In this document: positions 1-7,844 of the stretch, one piece after another
How the letters are laid out: each line of letters opens with the position of its first letter
Position numbering within the stretch: position 1 is the stretch's first letter
Assembly: GCA_030141605.1 (NCBI GenBank)
Contig: JAQGDQ010002369.1
Span: 682,001-746,000, forward strand
Reading direction: 5' to 3'
Source: Tubiluchus corallicola
Taxonomy: Eukaryota > Priapulida > Priapulimorpha > Priapulimorphida > Tubiluchidae
Length of the DNA stretch: 64,000 bases
Notes under the pieces: model-generated
What the model was told of the DNA's origin: nothing
The model's database searches: none
The model's input: the letters and a program-made list of their open reading frames with translations, nothing else
Translations under genes and position numbers: made by a program

Positions 1-21
1 TTGAAGATGGGCAAAGTAATA

Positions 22-465
22 TCAGTCTTTCAGAAATTGAGAAGGAAGTGGACGGGCACATCTGGATCCCACACTACCCCAAATATAAACGTTAGGATTG
101 TAGGGCTGTATAAAGCTTATCCAGTGAATCCTGTGGGCCTCTTCAACATGTGTTAGGGTCGTTCCGCCTTCAATTACTCTATAAGTATCATCTCCGGCCT
201 TTGTCAAAAGGCTTCTAATATTGGATGGAATACTGGCATTGTGACTCAAAGAACTTAAATCCTCAGAAAGGGTATCGCTCTGCGAACCGTATGTTCGCCA
301 AATTTCTTGGGGAGATTCACCGTTTTTCAAGGCGGTTCTTATTTCATCTAATAGCTGAGATTCTGCTTGAATGTCCTTCAAGATTTGATCTTTGAGGTTA
401 GTTGGAATGCTTTTGAACTCATTGGCGTGTTGAATGTGACTTTGAACTCTGTGAATCTGGACCAT
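22..465 (-). CDS. Hypothetical protein, 147 aa
   Basis: I do not recognise this protein. The ATG at 463-465 is preceded by a GAGAGG ribosome-binding site, and a TATAAT hexamer lies at 496-501 on the same strand, so it probably has its own promoter instead of reading on from the tpx operon 100 bp upstream. There is no signal peptide and no membrane segment. The N-terminal 80 residues are rich in Gln, Glu, Lys and Ser and look helical; the C-terminal third is more aromatic (several Trp and Tyr) and ends in a short basic tail. It is probably a cytosolic or delivered accessory protein. Its function is unknown. Confidence 0.6.
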   Translation of the reverse strand: MVQIHRVQSHIQHANEFKSIPTNLKDQILKDIQAESQLLDEIRTALKNGESPQEIWRTYGSQSDTLSEDLSSLSHNASIPSNIRSLLTKAGDDTYRVIEGGTTLTHVEEAHRIHWISFIQPYNPNVYIWGSVGSRCARPLPSQFLKD

Positions 466-567
466 AATACCTCTCTCTTTTGTTCCTATAGTATAATTAT
501 AGTAGAAGGAAATTAAGATAAGAATAGGCTCAAGTTAAGATAGAATAAAAAAATAACTATTTGAATA

Positions 568-1072
568 TTAGCCTTTTAAGGCATCTAGAGCTGTCTCGTA
601 ATCAGGCTCCTGGGCAATCTCAGGAACAAGCTCGCTATAGATGACCTGGTCCTTTTCATTCAGAACGATGATGGCCCGGGCGAGAAGGCCTGAAAGGGGC
701 CCGTCAGTGATCAGGATTCCATAGTCCTTGGCAAAGTCATTCGAACGCATCATTGAGAGAGTATGGACATTCTTTACATCTTCATGAGTGCAGAACCTGA
801 TTTGTGCAAAAGGAAGGTCTGCAGAGACTACGATGATGGCTGCATTCTCATGCTTTTCGGCAAACTCATTGAACTTCTTTGTTGAGGCTGCGCAGACTCC
901 TGTATCGAGGCTGGGTACAGTGTAGAACAGTTTCCTTTTACCCTTGAAAAAGTCTAAAGTAAATATCATTGAGTTCCTGATCGACGAGAATGAAGTCCTT
1001 TGCCTGGCTTTCAATGCCGGGAATATTGCCGTTTGTATGAATGATATTTCCGTTTAAAGTGATTTGCGCCAT
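568..1072 (-). pseudogene. tpx: Thiol peroxidase Tpx, single-base frameshift
   Basis: Atypical 2-Cys peroxiredoxin that reduces hydroperoxides with thioredoxin. The family's peroxidatic motif SxDTGVCA and the second cysteine in ADLPFAQxRFC are both present, followed by the usual C-terminal EPDYE..ALxxLK. The natural start is the ATG at 1070-1072 (MAQITLNGN..., with GAGAGG upstream). That frame runs for about 40 codons and meets a stop; the rest of the enzyme, including both cysteines, continues in another frame. The break falls at the AAA run 961-963 (plus strand): removing one base restores a normal 167-residue Tpx. It lies 9 bp downstream of the methyltransferase gene and is probably its co-transcribed last gene. 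It may be a real pseudogene or a one-base sequence error. Confidence 0.85.
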
Positions 1073-1081
1073 GAGTCCTCT

Positions 1082-1837
1082 CTATTGAATCTTTTTTCCG
1101 TATCCCGAATATCCGGTGAGCTTGTTTCGGCAGAAAGTGAAGGTGAAGTCTTCAGGTACTTTTTTTGTTTTTAGCATTTTCCAAAAAGATGCATTTACCT
1201 GTGGGCGGAATCCAAGGGCCTTTTGGACTTTGATTTGATTTAATTTGCACATCTTTTTCAGTTCCCTAGGCTTGATGAAGAGAGGATAGACATGCATGTT
1301 CGGCGGTGTGTTTTGAACGAACCACTCAACCCCTTTGATGATGACAAGGTAGCTGAGTGGATTCCGGTTGAATGTATGAAAGAAGAATAGGCCATTCGGG
1401 CGAAGGACACGGCTTGCTTCGGCAATTAGCCTCACCGGCTGTTCTACATGCTCCAAAACATCCATGGCACAGACAACGTCGAAAGAAGCATCTTCAAAAG
1501 GAAGAGCGTAGGCATCTGCCTTGTGATAGAGCACTGTTTTCGTCTCATCGAGCTCTTCTGCGACCTTTAAGCTTTCTTCTGATGCATCGATTCCAACGAC
1601 ATTATGTCCTTTTTCGGCCAGCGCATTACAGAGAAAGCCCGCTCCGCATCCGATATCGAGGATTTGTACTCTTTTTCCTATTTCGTCATGAATCGAGTCG
1701 ATTACCCATGGAATACGGACCTTGTTCTCAGATCTCAGCAGGGCAACAGGATGATCATTGCGGCTATGCCACTCGTCTTTGAGATCATCATAAAACTCAT
1801 TATTGATCAGTGTTTGATTGCTATTTTCTCTTTCCAT
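1082..1837 (-). CDS. ubiG: UbiG-like SAM-dependent O-methyltransferase
   Basis: Class I SAM methyltransferase of 251 residues. Motif I DIGCGAGF is at residues 61-68, the acidic end of strand 2 at GIDAS, and the post-motif CAMDVLEHV at about 120. The C-terminal part (FNRNPLSYL, then FIKPREL) follows the UbiG pattern of enzymes that O-methylate polyprenyl-dihydroxybenzene rings. It overlaps the preceding membrane-protein gene by 31 bp and sits two genes below a type III polyketide synthase, so an alternative substrate is an alkyl- or acyl-phenol made by that synthase; bacterial type III PKS loci often carry methyltransferases (for example srsA-srsB in Streptomyces). The family is sure. The choice between quinone and polyketide substrate is open. 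Confidence 0.8.
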   Translation of the reverse strand: MERENSNQTLINNEFYDDLKDEWHSRNDHPVALLRSENKVRIPWVIDSIHDEIGKRVQILDIGCGAGFLCNALAEKGHNVVGIDASEESLKVAEELDETKTVLYHKADAYALPFEDASFDVVCAMDVLEHVEQPVRLIAEASRVLRPNGLFFFHTFNRNPLSYLVIIKGVEWFVQNTPPNMHVYPLFIKPRELKKMCKLNQIKVQKALGFRPQVNASFWKMLKTKKVPEDFTFTFCRNKLTGYSGYGKKIQ

Positions 1838-2316
1838 ATAAAATTCCAGAAGATGATTTGATAAAACAAAAAGGCTGTCATCGCAAAGGTTTGAAGATAT
1901 AGGAAGGTTTTTAGCGCGATTTTATTATCAAAAAGAACAGCTATCCAAGAGGGGAGATCCGCTCCTCCAAGGAAAGCCCAGATCAATCCGACCATAGTCA
2001 GAGTGATCGGATGGAGAGTAAATAATAGAGCATGGAGCCAGTTTTCCGATGCCGGACAAAAGTGTTTATGGACAAACTCATCTTTTGTCACCATCAAACA
2101 GGAGATAACGGCCAAAACGATGAATATCTTTAGGGAACCCGGAGAGAAAGGGACTAACAGAGCAAAGATCATGCAATTCAAAACACTGAGCGTGTCGATT
2201 GGATGGCCGATCTTCTCCCATTTGGGAAGACCTCTTCTTACATGAAAGTAAGCTTCATCGATGCCAATAACAATGGCTTGAAAGGTAAACGGTAGTAAAG
2301 CCAATAACCACATCAT
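1807..2316 (-). CDS. Multi-pass membrane protein of the PKS operon
   Basis: 169 residues, very hydrophobic, with about five predicted membrane segments (residues about 3-20, 43-62, 63-77, 90-115 and 135-160). Conserved-looking polar residues sit between helices (DEAYFHVRR, DEFVHKHFCP, ENWLHALL), which could form an active site facing the membrane. It lies 8 bp after the type III PKS gene and overlaps the methyltransferase gene, so all three are almost certainly co-translated. I cannot name a family. By position it may modify, move or anchor the lipid product of the synthase. The start at 2316 (two adjacent ATG codons) has GGTGAAG just upstream. Confidence 0.65.
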   Translation of the reverse strand: MMWLLALLPFTFQAIVIGIDEAYFHVRRGLPKWEKIGHPIDTLSVLNCMIFALLVPFSPGSLKIFIVLAVISCLMVTKDEFVHKHFCPASENWLHALLFTLHPITLTMVGLIWAFLGGADLPSWIAVLFDNKIALKTFLYLQTFAMTAFLFYQIIFWNFIWKEKIAIKH

Positions 2317-2324
2317 ATCTTCAC

Positions 2325-3464
2325 CTATCCTTTTTGCATTAAAGCCCCGCAGATACTCAAACCCGGACCAAAAGCCATGCTAACAATCCAGGTTCCCGAA
2401 TCAATTTTGGGATCCTGCAAAATCGCATCCCAAATATGAGGCAAAGTTGCTGAAGACATATTACCAAACTGTTTTAAAATGAGCTTGCTTTTTTCAATTT
2501 GCTCATCTTCCAGCCGGAAATACTGTTGGATGTACTTGATGATTTTCGGTCCGCCCGGATGGATCGCAAAATGGGCGTTTTTAAGTACATCTTCCGGTTT
2601 CAAGGAAGCCCTTGCACAGAGGTTTTCCAAATAACCTTGTAACGCTTTTGCGATTAGGACCGGAACTTCTTTTGCTAGTGAAATCTGGAATCCCCAATCA
2701 GCAAGGTTCCACTTCATAGCCTCCATAGAATGAGAGATGATCTCTTCATGAATGCCCAATACTTTTATATGAGGGGAGTCAGAGTTTTTCTTTGCAGTGT
2801 ATTTGATGAATCCATCGGCAAAAAGGGACTGGGAGACGAGTTGATCGGCGCTATGATTGGAAGGATTGGTATGAAGAGAACAAAGTTCGGTATGAACGAT
2901 ATCAGAAGAGCTTCTTCTTGTTAAAAAACCATCTGCGAGTCGAATGGAAGAGATAGCAGAATAGCATCCCATATGATAGGCATGAGTTACAGTCGTTGAT
3001 GTACCCCATTCTCTCTTTGATACGATCTTCTGCGCCCCGCTTGGTGCAATATAACCTGTACAAGTAGCATGGATCAAATCATCAGGAGGAGAACTTCCAT
3101 CAGGATAGTATTCTTCAAAAATGGGATCGACTGCTTCATCGAACACATTCAGTCTCGTCTTTAAACAAGCCCCACTTGGAATTTTATCCAGGACGTAGAT
3201 CTTCATCTTGTCCCAATTCTGATGAAGGAAGTCATCTATTACATGTCCCCGTTTGGCAATATGATCCGGTTTGCATCCAACACGAAGGAGTCTATCTTTT
3301 ATATCTTTTTCGAATGCCCTGCATTCTTCTGAATCGATCTCTATTCCCTTGCTCAAAGCTTCTGCTTGAGTATGAGCCTTCAAAATCCAGTCAAGAGTCT
3401 TCTGTTGTGTAGACTCGTGAATGGGACGGATGGAATGAAAGTTGGTGAGACAGGTTGTATGCAT
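2325..3464 (-). CDS. Type III polyketide synthase (chalcone/stilbene synthase family)
   Basis: 379-residue homodimeric-type condensing enzyme that extends a CoA-linked starter with malonyl-CoA without an acyl carrier protein. The full catalytic triad is visible: Cys167 in HMGCYSA, His302 in IHPGGPK and Asn335 in NMSSATLP. The length is normal for the family. Bacterial members make alkylpyrones, alkylresorcinols or related phenolic lipids from long-chain starters. The gene starts an operon with a membrane protein, a UbiG-like methyltransferase and tpx; the start at 3464 has AGGGA upstream, and the divergent spacer to the next gene is 183 bp. A small lipid-like or quinone-like product that is then methylated is a reasonable inference. 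The exact product cannot be read from sequence. Confidence 0.88.
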   Translation of the reverse strand: MHTTCLTNFHSIRPIHESTQQKTLDWILKAHTQAEALSKGIEIDSEECRAFEKDIKDRLLRVGCKPDHIAKRGHVIDDFLHQNWDKMKIYVLDKIPSGACLKTRLNVFDEAVDPIFEEYYPDGSSPPDDLIHATCTGYIAPSGAQKIVSKREWGTSTTVTHAYHMGCYSAISSIRLADGFLTRRSSSDIVHTELCSLHTNPSNHSADQLVSQSLFADGFIKYTAKKNSDSPHIKVLGIHEEIISHSMEAMKWNLADWGFQISLAKEVPVLIAKALQGYLENLCARASLKPEDVLKNAHFAIHPGGPKIIKYIQQYFRLEDEQIEKSKLILKQFGNMSSATLPHIWDAILQDPKIDSGTWIVSMAFGPGLSICGALMQKG

Positions 3465-3647
3465 GTTCCCTATTTAGCAAAACCTCACAAGAACCTATCG
3501 GAAAGTCTGTTTTCTGTCGATTTGTTACTCTTATTCAGAGTTAAAGAACCTAAGAAATGCTTGCAAAAAGAAAAATTAAGGCTTTAAGTTATTTCTTCTT
3601 TTGAAAAAATAATGGGATCTTTTAACGTCCGGTCAAAAGGGAAGAAG

Positions 3648-3866
3648 ATGATCAGAAAAGCATTCTGGATAGTTATTCTTGTCGGCGCATATATCTGGAT
3701 GGTTCAGACAGAAAAAGAGGCCTATGTGCTATCAAAAGCAAAAGGACTCTACAACTCTGTGGTGCACTGGTTTGATGATGTCGAAGTCGATTATCAGATC
3801 CCTACTACGAAAGAAAAGAAAGAAACAAAGTCCCACAAGAAAAGGGCTGCCAGAAGCTGGTTTTAG
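3648..3866 (+). CDS. Small single-pass membrane protein, 72 aa
   Basis: The ATG at 3648 has the strong site AAAGGGAAGAAG directly upstream; an ATG at 3612 in the same frame has none. Residues 5-23 form one hydrophobic segment (FWIVILVGAYIWMV), followed by a charged linker and a very basic tail (KKETKSHKKRAARSW). The topology suggests a short N-terminal anchor with a cytosolic or periplasmic basic tail. No known family. It is divergent from the PKS operon and converges on the HIT gene, which it overlaps by 4 bp. Confidence 0.6.
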   Translation: MIRKAFWIVILVGAYIWMVQTEKEAYVLSKAKGLYNSVVHWFDDVEVDYQIPTTKEKKETKSHKKRAARSWF

Positions 3867-4321
3867 CCCCTGATCTTTCTCGCTAGTTTTTCCAACTGTT
3901 TATCATCAGCACGAATGTAATCGTGGGAAGATATGTATCCCTCATATTTCTCGAAGTACTTGTCCACATGAGCGATAATAGGCTCCCATTTGGCGAGTTT
4001 GCCCGTTCCATGCATAGGGAAGAGCTTGGCATGGAGATGGTCGACTCCAAAGCCCTCCAGGATAAGTCCGGTCCTGCCTACATTGTCTAAACGGGAGTCC
4101 AGGAGCTTGGCGACTTCTCTGCTGGCCAATATCAGATTGGTAAGAAGGTCGTCGGGCGAATCGAAGGCATAGCTCGGATAGTGCGTTTTTGAGGCTACTA
4201 CAGAAAATCCCTCGGTATTGGGGAAAATCGACAGAAAAGCGAAGAATTCATCATTTTCCCAGATTTTGTGGCAGGGCTTGATTCCTTCGGCAAATTTACA
4301 AAAGAGACAGTCCTCTTCCAT
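3863..4321 (-). CDS. HIT-family protein with incomplete histidine triad
   Basis: 152 residues. HIT proteins hydrolyse or transfer nucleotide phosphoramidates and dinucleoside polyphosphates. The family core is visible: CLFCKF near the start (Cys5 and Cys8, half of a zinc site in the Hint branch), an NTEGFSVVASKTHY strand and the active-site loop VDHLHAKLFP. The canonical triad is H-phi-H-phi-H; here it is His95, His97 and Lys99, so the nucleophile position (second His) is kept and the third is replaced. A C-terminal extension of about 35 residues (KYEGYISSHDYIRAD) resembles that of HIT proteins from other intracellular bacteria. Reduced or altered activity is possible. Confidence 0.75.
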   Translation of the reverse strand: MEEDCLFCKFAEGIKPCHKIWENDEFFAFLSIFPNTEGFSVVASKTHYPSYAFDSPDDLLTNLILASREVAKLLDSRLDNVGRTGLILEGFGVDHLHAKLFPMHGTGKLAKWEPIIAHVDKYFEKYEGYISSHDYIRADDKQLEKLARKIRG

Positions 4322-4396
4322 GGATCCTCGGCTTTTAGGACCTGATTATCAGGTTAATACGGGCTGAGTGTAAAAATTTTTAGGATTTTACCCAAT

Positions 4397-4464
4397 AAAA
4401 AAGCGGTAAGTACAATCACTTACCGCCAGGGGTATAAAATGAGAGGGTAGGATGAACACCTACA
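4397..4464 (-). ncRNA. Candidate small RNA A (first of a tandem pair)
   Basis: Read on the minus strand, a TATAAT hexamer (4471-4476) is followed 7 nt later by a hairpin GTAGG-7 nt-CCTAC, then a pyrimidine-rich single-stranded stretch containing CATTTTATACCC, then a 9-bp perfect stem (GCGGTAAGT, 6-nt loop, ACTTACCGC) and six T residues, which is a classical intrinsic terminator. The same layout is repeated 200 bp upstream (copy B) with different stem bases that still pair. Hairpin, spacer and terminator are therefore conserved as structure while stem sequence drifts. No open reading frame fits. The 67-nt transcript is inferred; no good -35 box is visible. Confidence 0.55.
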
Positions 4465-4470
4465 ATTGTT

Positions 4471-4476
4471 ATTATA
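4471..4476 (-). promoter_or_regulatory. Candidate -10 box of small RNA A
   Basis: Perfect TATAAT on the minus strand, 7 nt before the first base of the conserved GTAGG hairpin. The same box sits at the same distance in copy B. The -35 region is AT-rich with no match to TTGACA. Confidence 0.45.
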
Positions 4477-4590
4477 GGAAAAGAAAATTAAGAAATGATT
4501 AAGAACTTATTTGATTAAGTTAAGAGGGTTTAAGTTATTGAAATAAAACCACTTACGATTTAAGAAATATAAAAAAATAAGCAGAGGTTT

Positions 4591-4661
4591 AAAAGAGATG
4601 AGCGATGAGATGTCTCATCGCTCAAGGGTATAAAATGGGAGGTGTAGGATATTCTCCTACA
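4591..4661 (-). ncRNA. Candidate small RNA B (second of a tandem pair)
   Basis: Minus strand: TATAAT at 4668-4673, then 7 nt, hairpin GTAGGA-5 nt-TCCTAC (6 bp), the single-stranded stretch ACCTCCCATTTTATACCC, and an 11-bp perfect stem (4600-4610 with 4613-4623) followed by a weaker T-rich tract. Compared with copy A, the 12-nt CATTTTATACCC core is identical and the preceding CCTC/CCTCCC is similar, while both stems differ but remain paired. The CCTCCC segment could pair with Shine-Dalgarno sequences. This suggests, by inference only, a regulator of translation initiation. Confidence 0.55.
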
Positions 4662-4667
4662 AAAACC

Positions 4668-4673
4668 ATTATA
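4668..4673 (-). promoter_or_regulatory. Candidate -10 box of small RNA B
   Basis: Perfect TATAAT on the minus strand at the same distance (7 nt) from the GTAGG hairpin as in copy A. No clear -35 element. Confidence 0.45.
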
Positions 4674-4775
4674 CGTGCCTTTTATTAAGATTTAGTAAAG
4701 TTTTTTCCAAATCCTTTCTAAATGACTAATTATAAGTAGTTAACGATTTTACAGTGAGGTCTGGTATTGTAGGAG

Positions 4776-5561
4776 TTAATAAGAACAGATGAGCTTGGTT
4801 AGGAAGCCAAAGTTCTGAGAGATGCTGGAGGGTTCGTGCATCATGATCCCTTCGATCTCTGCCTCTTCACTGGCTCCAAGTCTTTCAACGCGGTAAAAGC
4901 CTTCCATTGAACCTGTAATTTGATCAGAGAAGGCGATTTGGACGGGAAGTTGAACCTCTGCATTCCATCGATTCGCTAGAGTTAGAGCAAGGGGAGCATC
5001 AAAGCATTCAGTGATCTCAACAGAAGCATCTATGGTCCTCATCGCCTTTAAGACCATACCGAGGCGTATCTTTTTGAGAGGGCTCCAGGAAGCGTTGAAT
5101 CCCAAAGAAAGGAACATCCACTGGTAAAACTCATCATAACCGGTTTCTCGGTCGGTTGCTTCGCGGAACCATTGGTGATAACCATAGCCCACAAAAGGAG
5201 TGACCCCGAAAATGCGGAATCCGAAATCAGCTTCTGCAGTTCGTAGTGTGTTGAGTGTTTGAGATGCAAAAGGAGTGATTTCAGAAGTGTCGAGGTCGAT
5301 AAGGCTTCCATCGTAATCGGTTCTTCCTTCTAAGTATCTTCCCGAGGCAAGTACCCAAAGGTTTTGGAGATGAACTTCATATTTTGCATCTACCCCATAG
5401 AGAAAACCACGCTCTTCAGATTTCATGGGGGAAGGTAGGTCTTCCTGATAGTTTCTATACATTCCTATAGGGCCGATAGAAGCTTCTGCCCAAACCAGAA
5501 AAGGCATGAAAAACAAAATCAGTGAAAGAGCATTGCAATTCCTACGATGGCCAACAGACAT
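4776..5561 (-). CDS. Predicted outer membrane beta-barrel protein
   Basis: 261 residues with a Sec signal peptide (basic SVGHRRN, hydrophobic ALSLILFFMPFLVW, cleavage near AEA). The mature part alternates polar and hydrophobic residues with many Gly, Tyr and Trp (YEVHLQNLWVLASGRY, FGVTPFVGYGYHQWF), typical of small beta-barrels. It ends in LICSY, an aromatic last residue as used by the barrel assembly machinery. The start at 5561 has AAGGA 7 nt upstream and lies inside the end of the TauE/SafE gene (43-bp overlap), so the two are probably coupled. No specific family recognised; likely a surface protein or porin. Confidence 0.65.
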   Translation of the reverse strand: MSVGHRRNCNALSLILFFMPFLVWAEASIGPIGMYRNYQEDLPSPMKSEERGFLYGVDAKYEVHLQNLWVLASGRYLEGRTDYDGSLIDLDTSEITPFASQTLNTLRTAEADFGFRIFGVTPFVGYGYHQWFREATDRETGYDEFYQWMFLSLGFNASWSPLKKIRLGMVLKAMRTIDASVEITECFDAPLALTLANRWNAEVQLPVQIAFSDQITGSMEGFYRVERLGASEEAEIEGIMMHEPSSISQNFGFLTKLICSY

Positions 5562-6314
5562 GCGAAAATCCTTCTTAATATTTTCGTTGGCAAGGCATGA
5601 TGGCTTAGTTTTACTCCAAAAGGGGCAACGATCAATGAAGCAATACCGATCACCAAAAAACCTGGGATATAAATATACCCTAAAGTCTCTTTATTGGGAA
5701 CCAATCCCCATCCCAGGATCATAAAGGAGACTGATCCGATCAATGAGGTAAAAATGACCGATGCTGTTGAAGTTGCAACTGCATTGCGGATGGGAATGCC
5801 CAGTCCAGAAAGGACCGGCACGGTAAAAACCCCACCGCTAACTCCCAATAAGCTGCCCAATGTTCCAATGACAAGCCCAAGCGAACTCATAATGAGGCCC
5901 TTTGCCTTTTTCAAGTGGAGTTCAGGAGGTTTGGGAAGAAACAGGTATACGGACAGAAGAATAGTAAATACGCCAAAGATCCTGGCCAACAAAATGGCTG
6001 GGAAGGAAATGAGCGATCAATGCGCCAATAACCGCACCTACCGATAGTGCAGGACCGAACATTTTAATCAGATCCCAGAGAATCGCTTTCTTTCTGTGCT
6101 GCGAGATGGTTGCAGAGATCGAAGAAATGATCATGGAAGCCAGGGAAGTTCCAATCGCAACATGCATCAACTCTCCAGAAGGGAAGTCGAGTAGATGAAA
6201 GATCAAAAACAAGCTGGGGACGACAACGATTCCGCCGCCAACACCTAACAGCCCGGCCAAAAATCCGGAAAGACAGCCTAAGGCAATGAAGTAAAACGAA
6301 TCGATCCAAGGCAT
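5519..6314 (-). pseudogene. TauE/SafE (YfcA-type) permease, single-base frameshift
   Basis: Members of this family are inner-membrane anion or sulfonate exporters with two homologous halves of four helices. Both halves are present: N-terminal GFLAGLLGVGGGIVVVPSL and C-terminal GSLLGVSGGVFTVPVLSGLG, each with the characteristic glycine-rich loop. The first frame (start 6314) runs through the N-terminal half and derails; the second half continues in another frame from about 5992. The break lies at the AAAA run 5991-5994 (plus strand): one base fewer joins the halves into a normal protein of about 264 residues. Either a recent pseudogene or a homopolymer error. Confidence 0.8.
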
Positions 6315-6345
6315 ATTCGCATCATGCCGAGGAACTTATTGAAAA

Positions 6346-7677
6346 TCAAGAATCAGCTCTTCTTCTCATTTCACGATCGATATAATACGACCGGTAGTGT
6401 TGAAAGAAGGGGGCGAGATGATATCGAATAATGGGTATAGATGTCCTCACATTCGAATAATCTGAAAGGCTCCAGTTTGCAGAGTCACGGGCAAATGCGT
6501 CTAAAGCGATGTTGTTTGTTTCACGGTCTCCTGCTTCTTCATTAGGAACGAAAAGCTGCCGGTACGTTTCGAGAAATTCTCTTCTCCAGGCAGAGGTCAA
6601 TTGATCCCGCATTACTTGGCAGAAGTGGACTTGTCTTTCACTTTTAGGTTTTGTGTAAAGTATGGAAAAGTCATTGAAAACAAATCGAGCGACATCCGGT
6701 CTGTTTTTTCTGATCCATGCTTTTACATAAGGAAATGCTCTAGAACCCATGATTCCGATCATGGAATTCCACTCTTTTTCTTCTTGATCACTTCGAGGAA
6801 GCCATACCTTCAAGACAAAGTTTTTCAAACCTTCATCTGTATTTGCATCAATGAGGATCTTTGAATCTTTCCATCCCAATCGGAATTCGTATGGAATATC
6901 CTGAAATGCCACTTGGTCCAGATAGGGAATTAATGGTTGGAGATTTGCCACTTTCCGACCCATTCTACTATTAAAGTCTTCTGCTTGTGCTTGAGAAAGT
7001 CCTATTCTTCCTAGAAGAAGGGATTCGTAAGAATCGATTCCGTCGACAAGTCTAAGGACATCACGCCCTAATTCTTGTCCCCCGTCAGGAAGATAAGGTA
7101 AGTAGAATGTATCTGGTAACGATTGAATATTTTCTAACCGTTTGCCAAGCTCTACATCTAATTTTTCATCTAGGTCTTCCCACGTGAAATCTTTTTTCAT
7201 AGTGGAGCTTACATGAGCATAGACATCTTGCAAAAGCTGTACTTTATAGGTCGTTGGGAAAGGGCAAGTTTGGAAAGCTTCGGAGGCAGCGGCTCTCTTT
7301 TCGAAAGAACGGAACATGGAGAAATGATCCTGTCTGCTGCCATCGACTTTTTGGACGGTTGACTCTAAAGCGCCATCCCATGAGAGTGTGATTGTTCTGT
7401 CTTTCAAAGTCATGCCGTTTCCGGCTTCATTTGCTTTTCCTGATATCTCTGTAAGCGCATTTTGAACTAATAGGGCATAGACATAGTTTTGAAGAGAAGT
7501 GGTCATCCAAGAGATCAACCAACCAAAGAAGGCTAAAACACCCAAACCAGTATCGTCCCAGGTTTTGAGACCTAAAGCATCTCTTACCTGGAATAGACGA
7601 TAATCATTCAAATGAATATGTCCATCATCCTGGCTAGCAAAAGCTCGTAAGGAATCATTTTGGGCTATAGTTACCAT
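6346..7677 (-). CDS. Hypothetical protein, 443 aa
   Basis: I do not recognise this protein. The ATG at 7675-7677 follows GAGAAGGAC. One weakly hydrophobic segment lies at about residues 43-75 (GVLAFFGWLISWM, then YVYALLVQNAL), which could be a membrane hairpin. The rest is soluble, Arg- and Asp-rich, with a probably helical C-terminus ending in YIDREMRRRADS. It shares its AT-rich 167-bp upstream region with the divergent Pro-rich gene at 7845. The hydrophobic N-terminal segment with a large soluble domain would suit an inclusion-membrane or secreted protein, but this is inference. Confidence 0.6.
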   Translation of the reverse strand: MVTIAQNDSLRAFASQDDGHIHLNDYRLFQVRDALGLKTWDDTGLGVLAFFGWLISWMTTSLQNYVYALLVQNALTEISGKANEAGNGMTLKDRTITLSWDGALESTVQKVDGSRQDHFSMFRSFEKRAAASEAFQTCPFPTTYKVQLLQDVYAHVSSTMKKDFTWEDLDEKLDVELGKRLENIQSLPDTFYLPYLPDGGQELGRDVLRLVDGIDSYESLLLGRIGLSQAQAEDFNSRMGRKVANLQPLIPYLDQVAFQDIPYEFRLGWKDSKILIDANTDEGLKNFVLKVWLPRSDQEEKEWNSMIGIMGSRAFPYVKAWIRKNRPDVARFVFNDFSILYTKPKSERQVHFCQVMRDQLTSAWRREFLETYRQLFVPNEEAGDRETNNIALDAFARDSANWSLSDYSNVRTSIPIIRYHLAPFFQHYRSYYIDREMRRRADS

Positions 7678-7844
7678 TAGTCCTTCTCTTTATTAAGGTG
7701 ATAATTATAAAGGTAATGAAATTAAATTTCAATTTAATAATAATAGTTTGAATTACATATTATGTTAATTTTTAGTCGGTTGTTTAATAAGACGTTTTCT
7801 TTTATCCTTTTGGTGAAGTTTAGCGTGTGAAATTAAAATTTTAA

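Noticed and set aside
1372-1782. 136-codon frame on the plus strand within the methyltransferase gene
   Set aside because: Antisense to a gene with intact SAM motifs; Arg/His-rich translation typical of shadows.
4430-4445. GGGTATAAAATG on the plus strand as a promoter -10 box or start codon site
   Set aside because: No gene follows in that direction. On the minus strand the same block lies between a hairpin and a terminator in both copies, which explains its conservation better.
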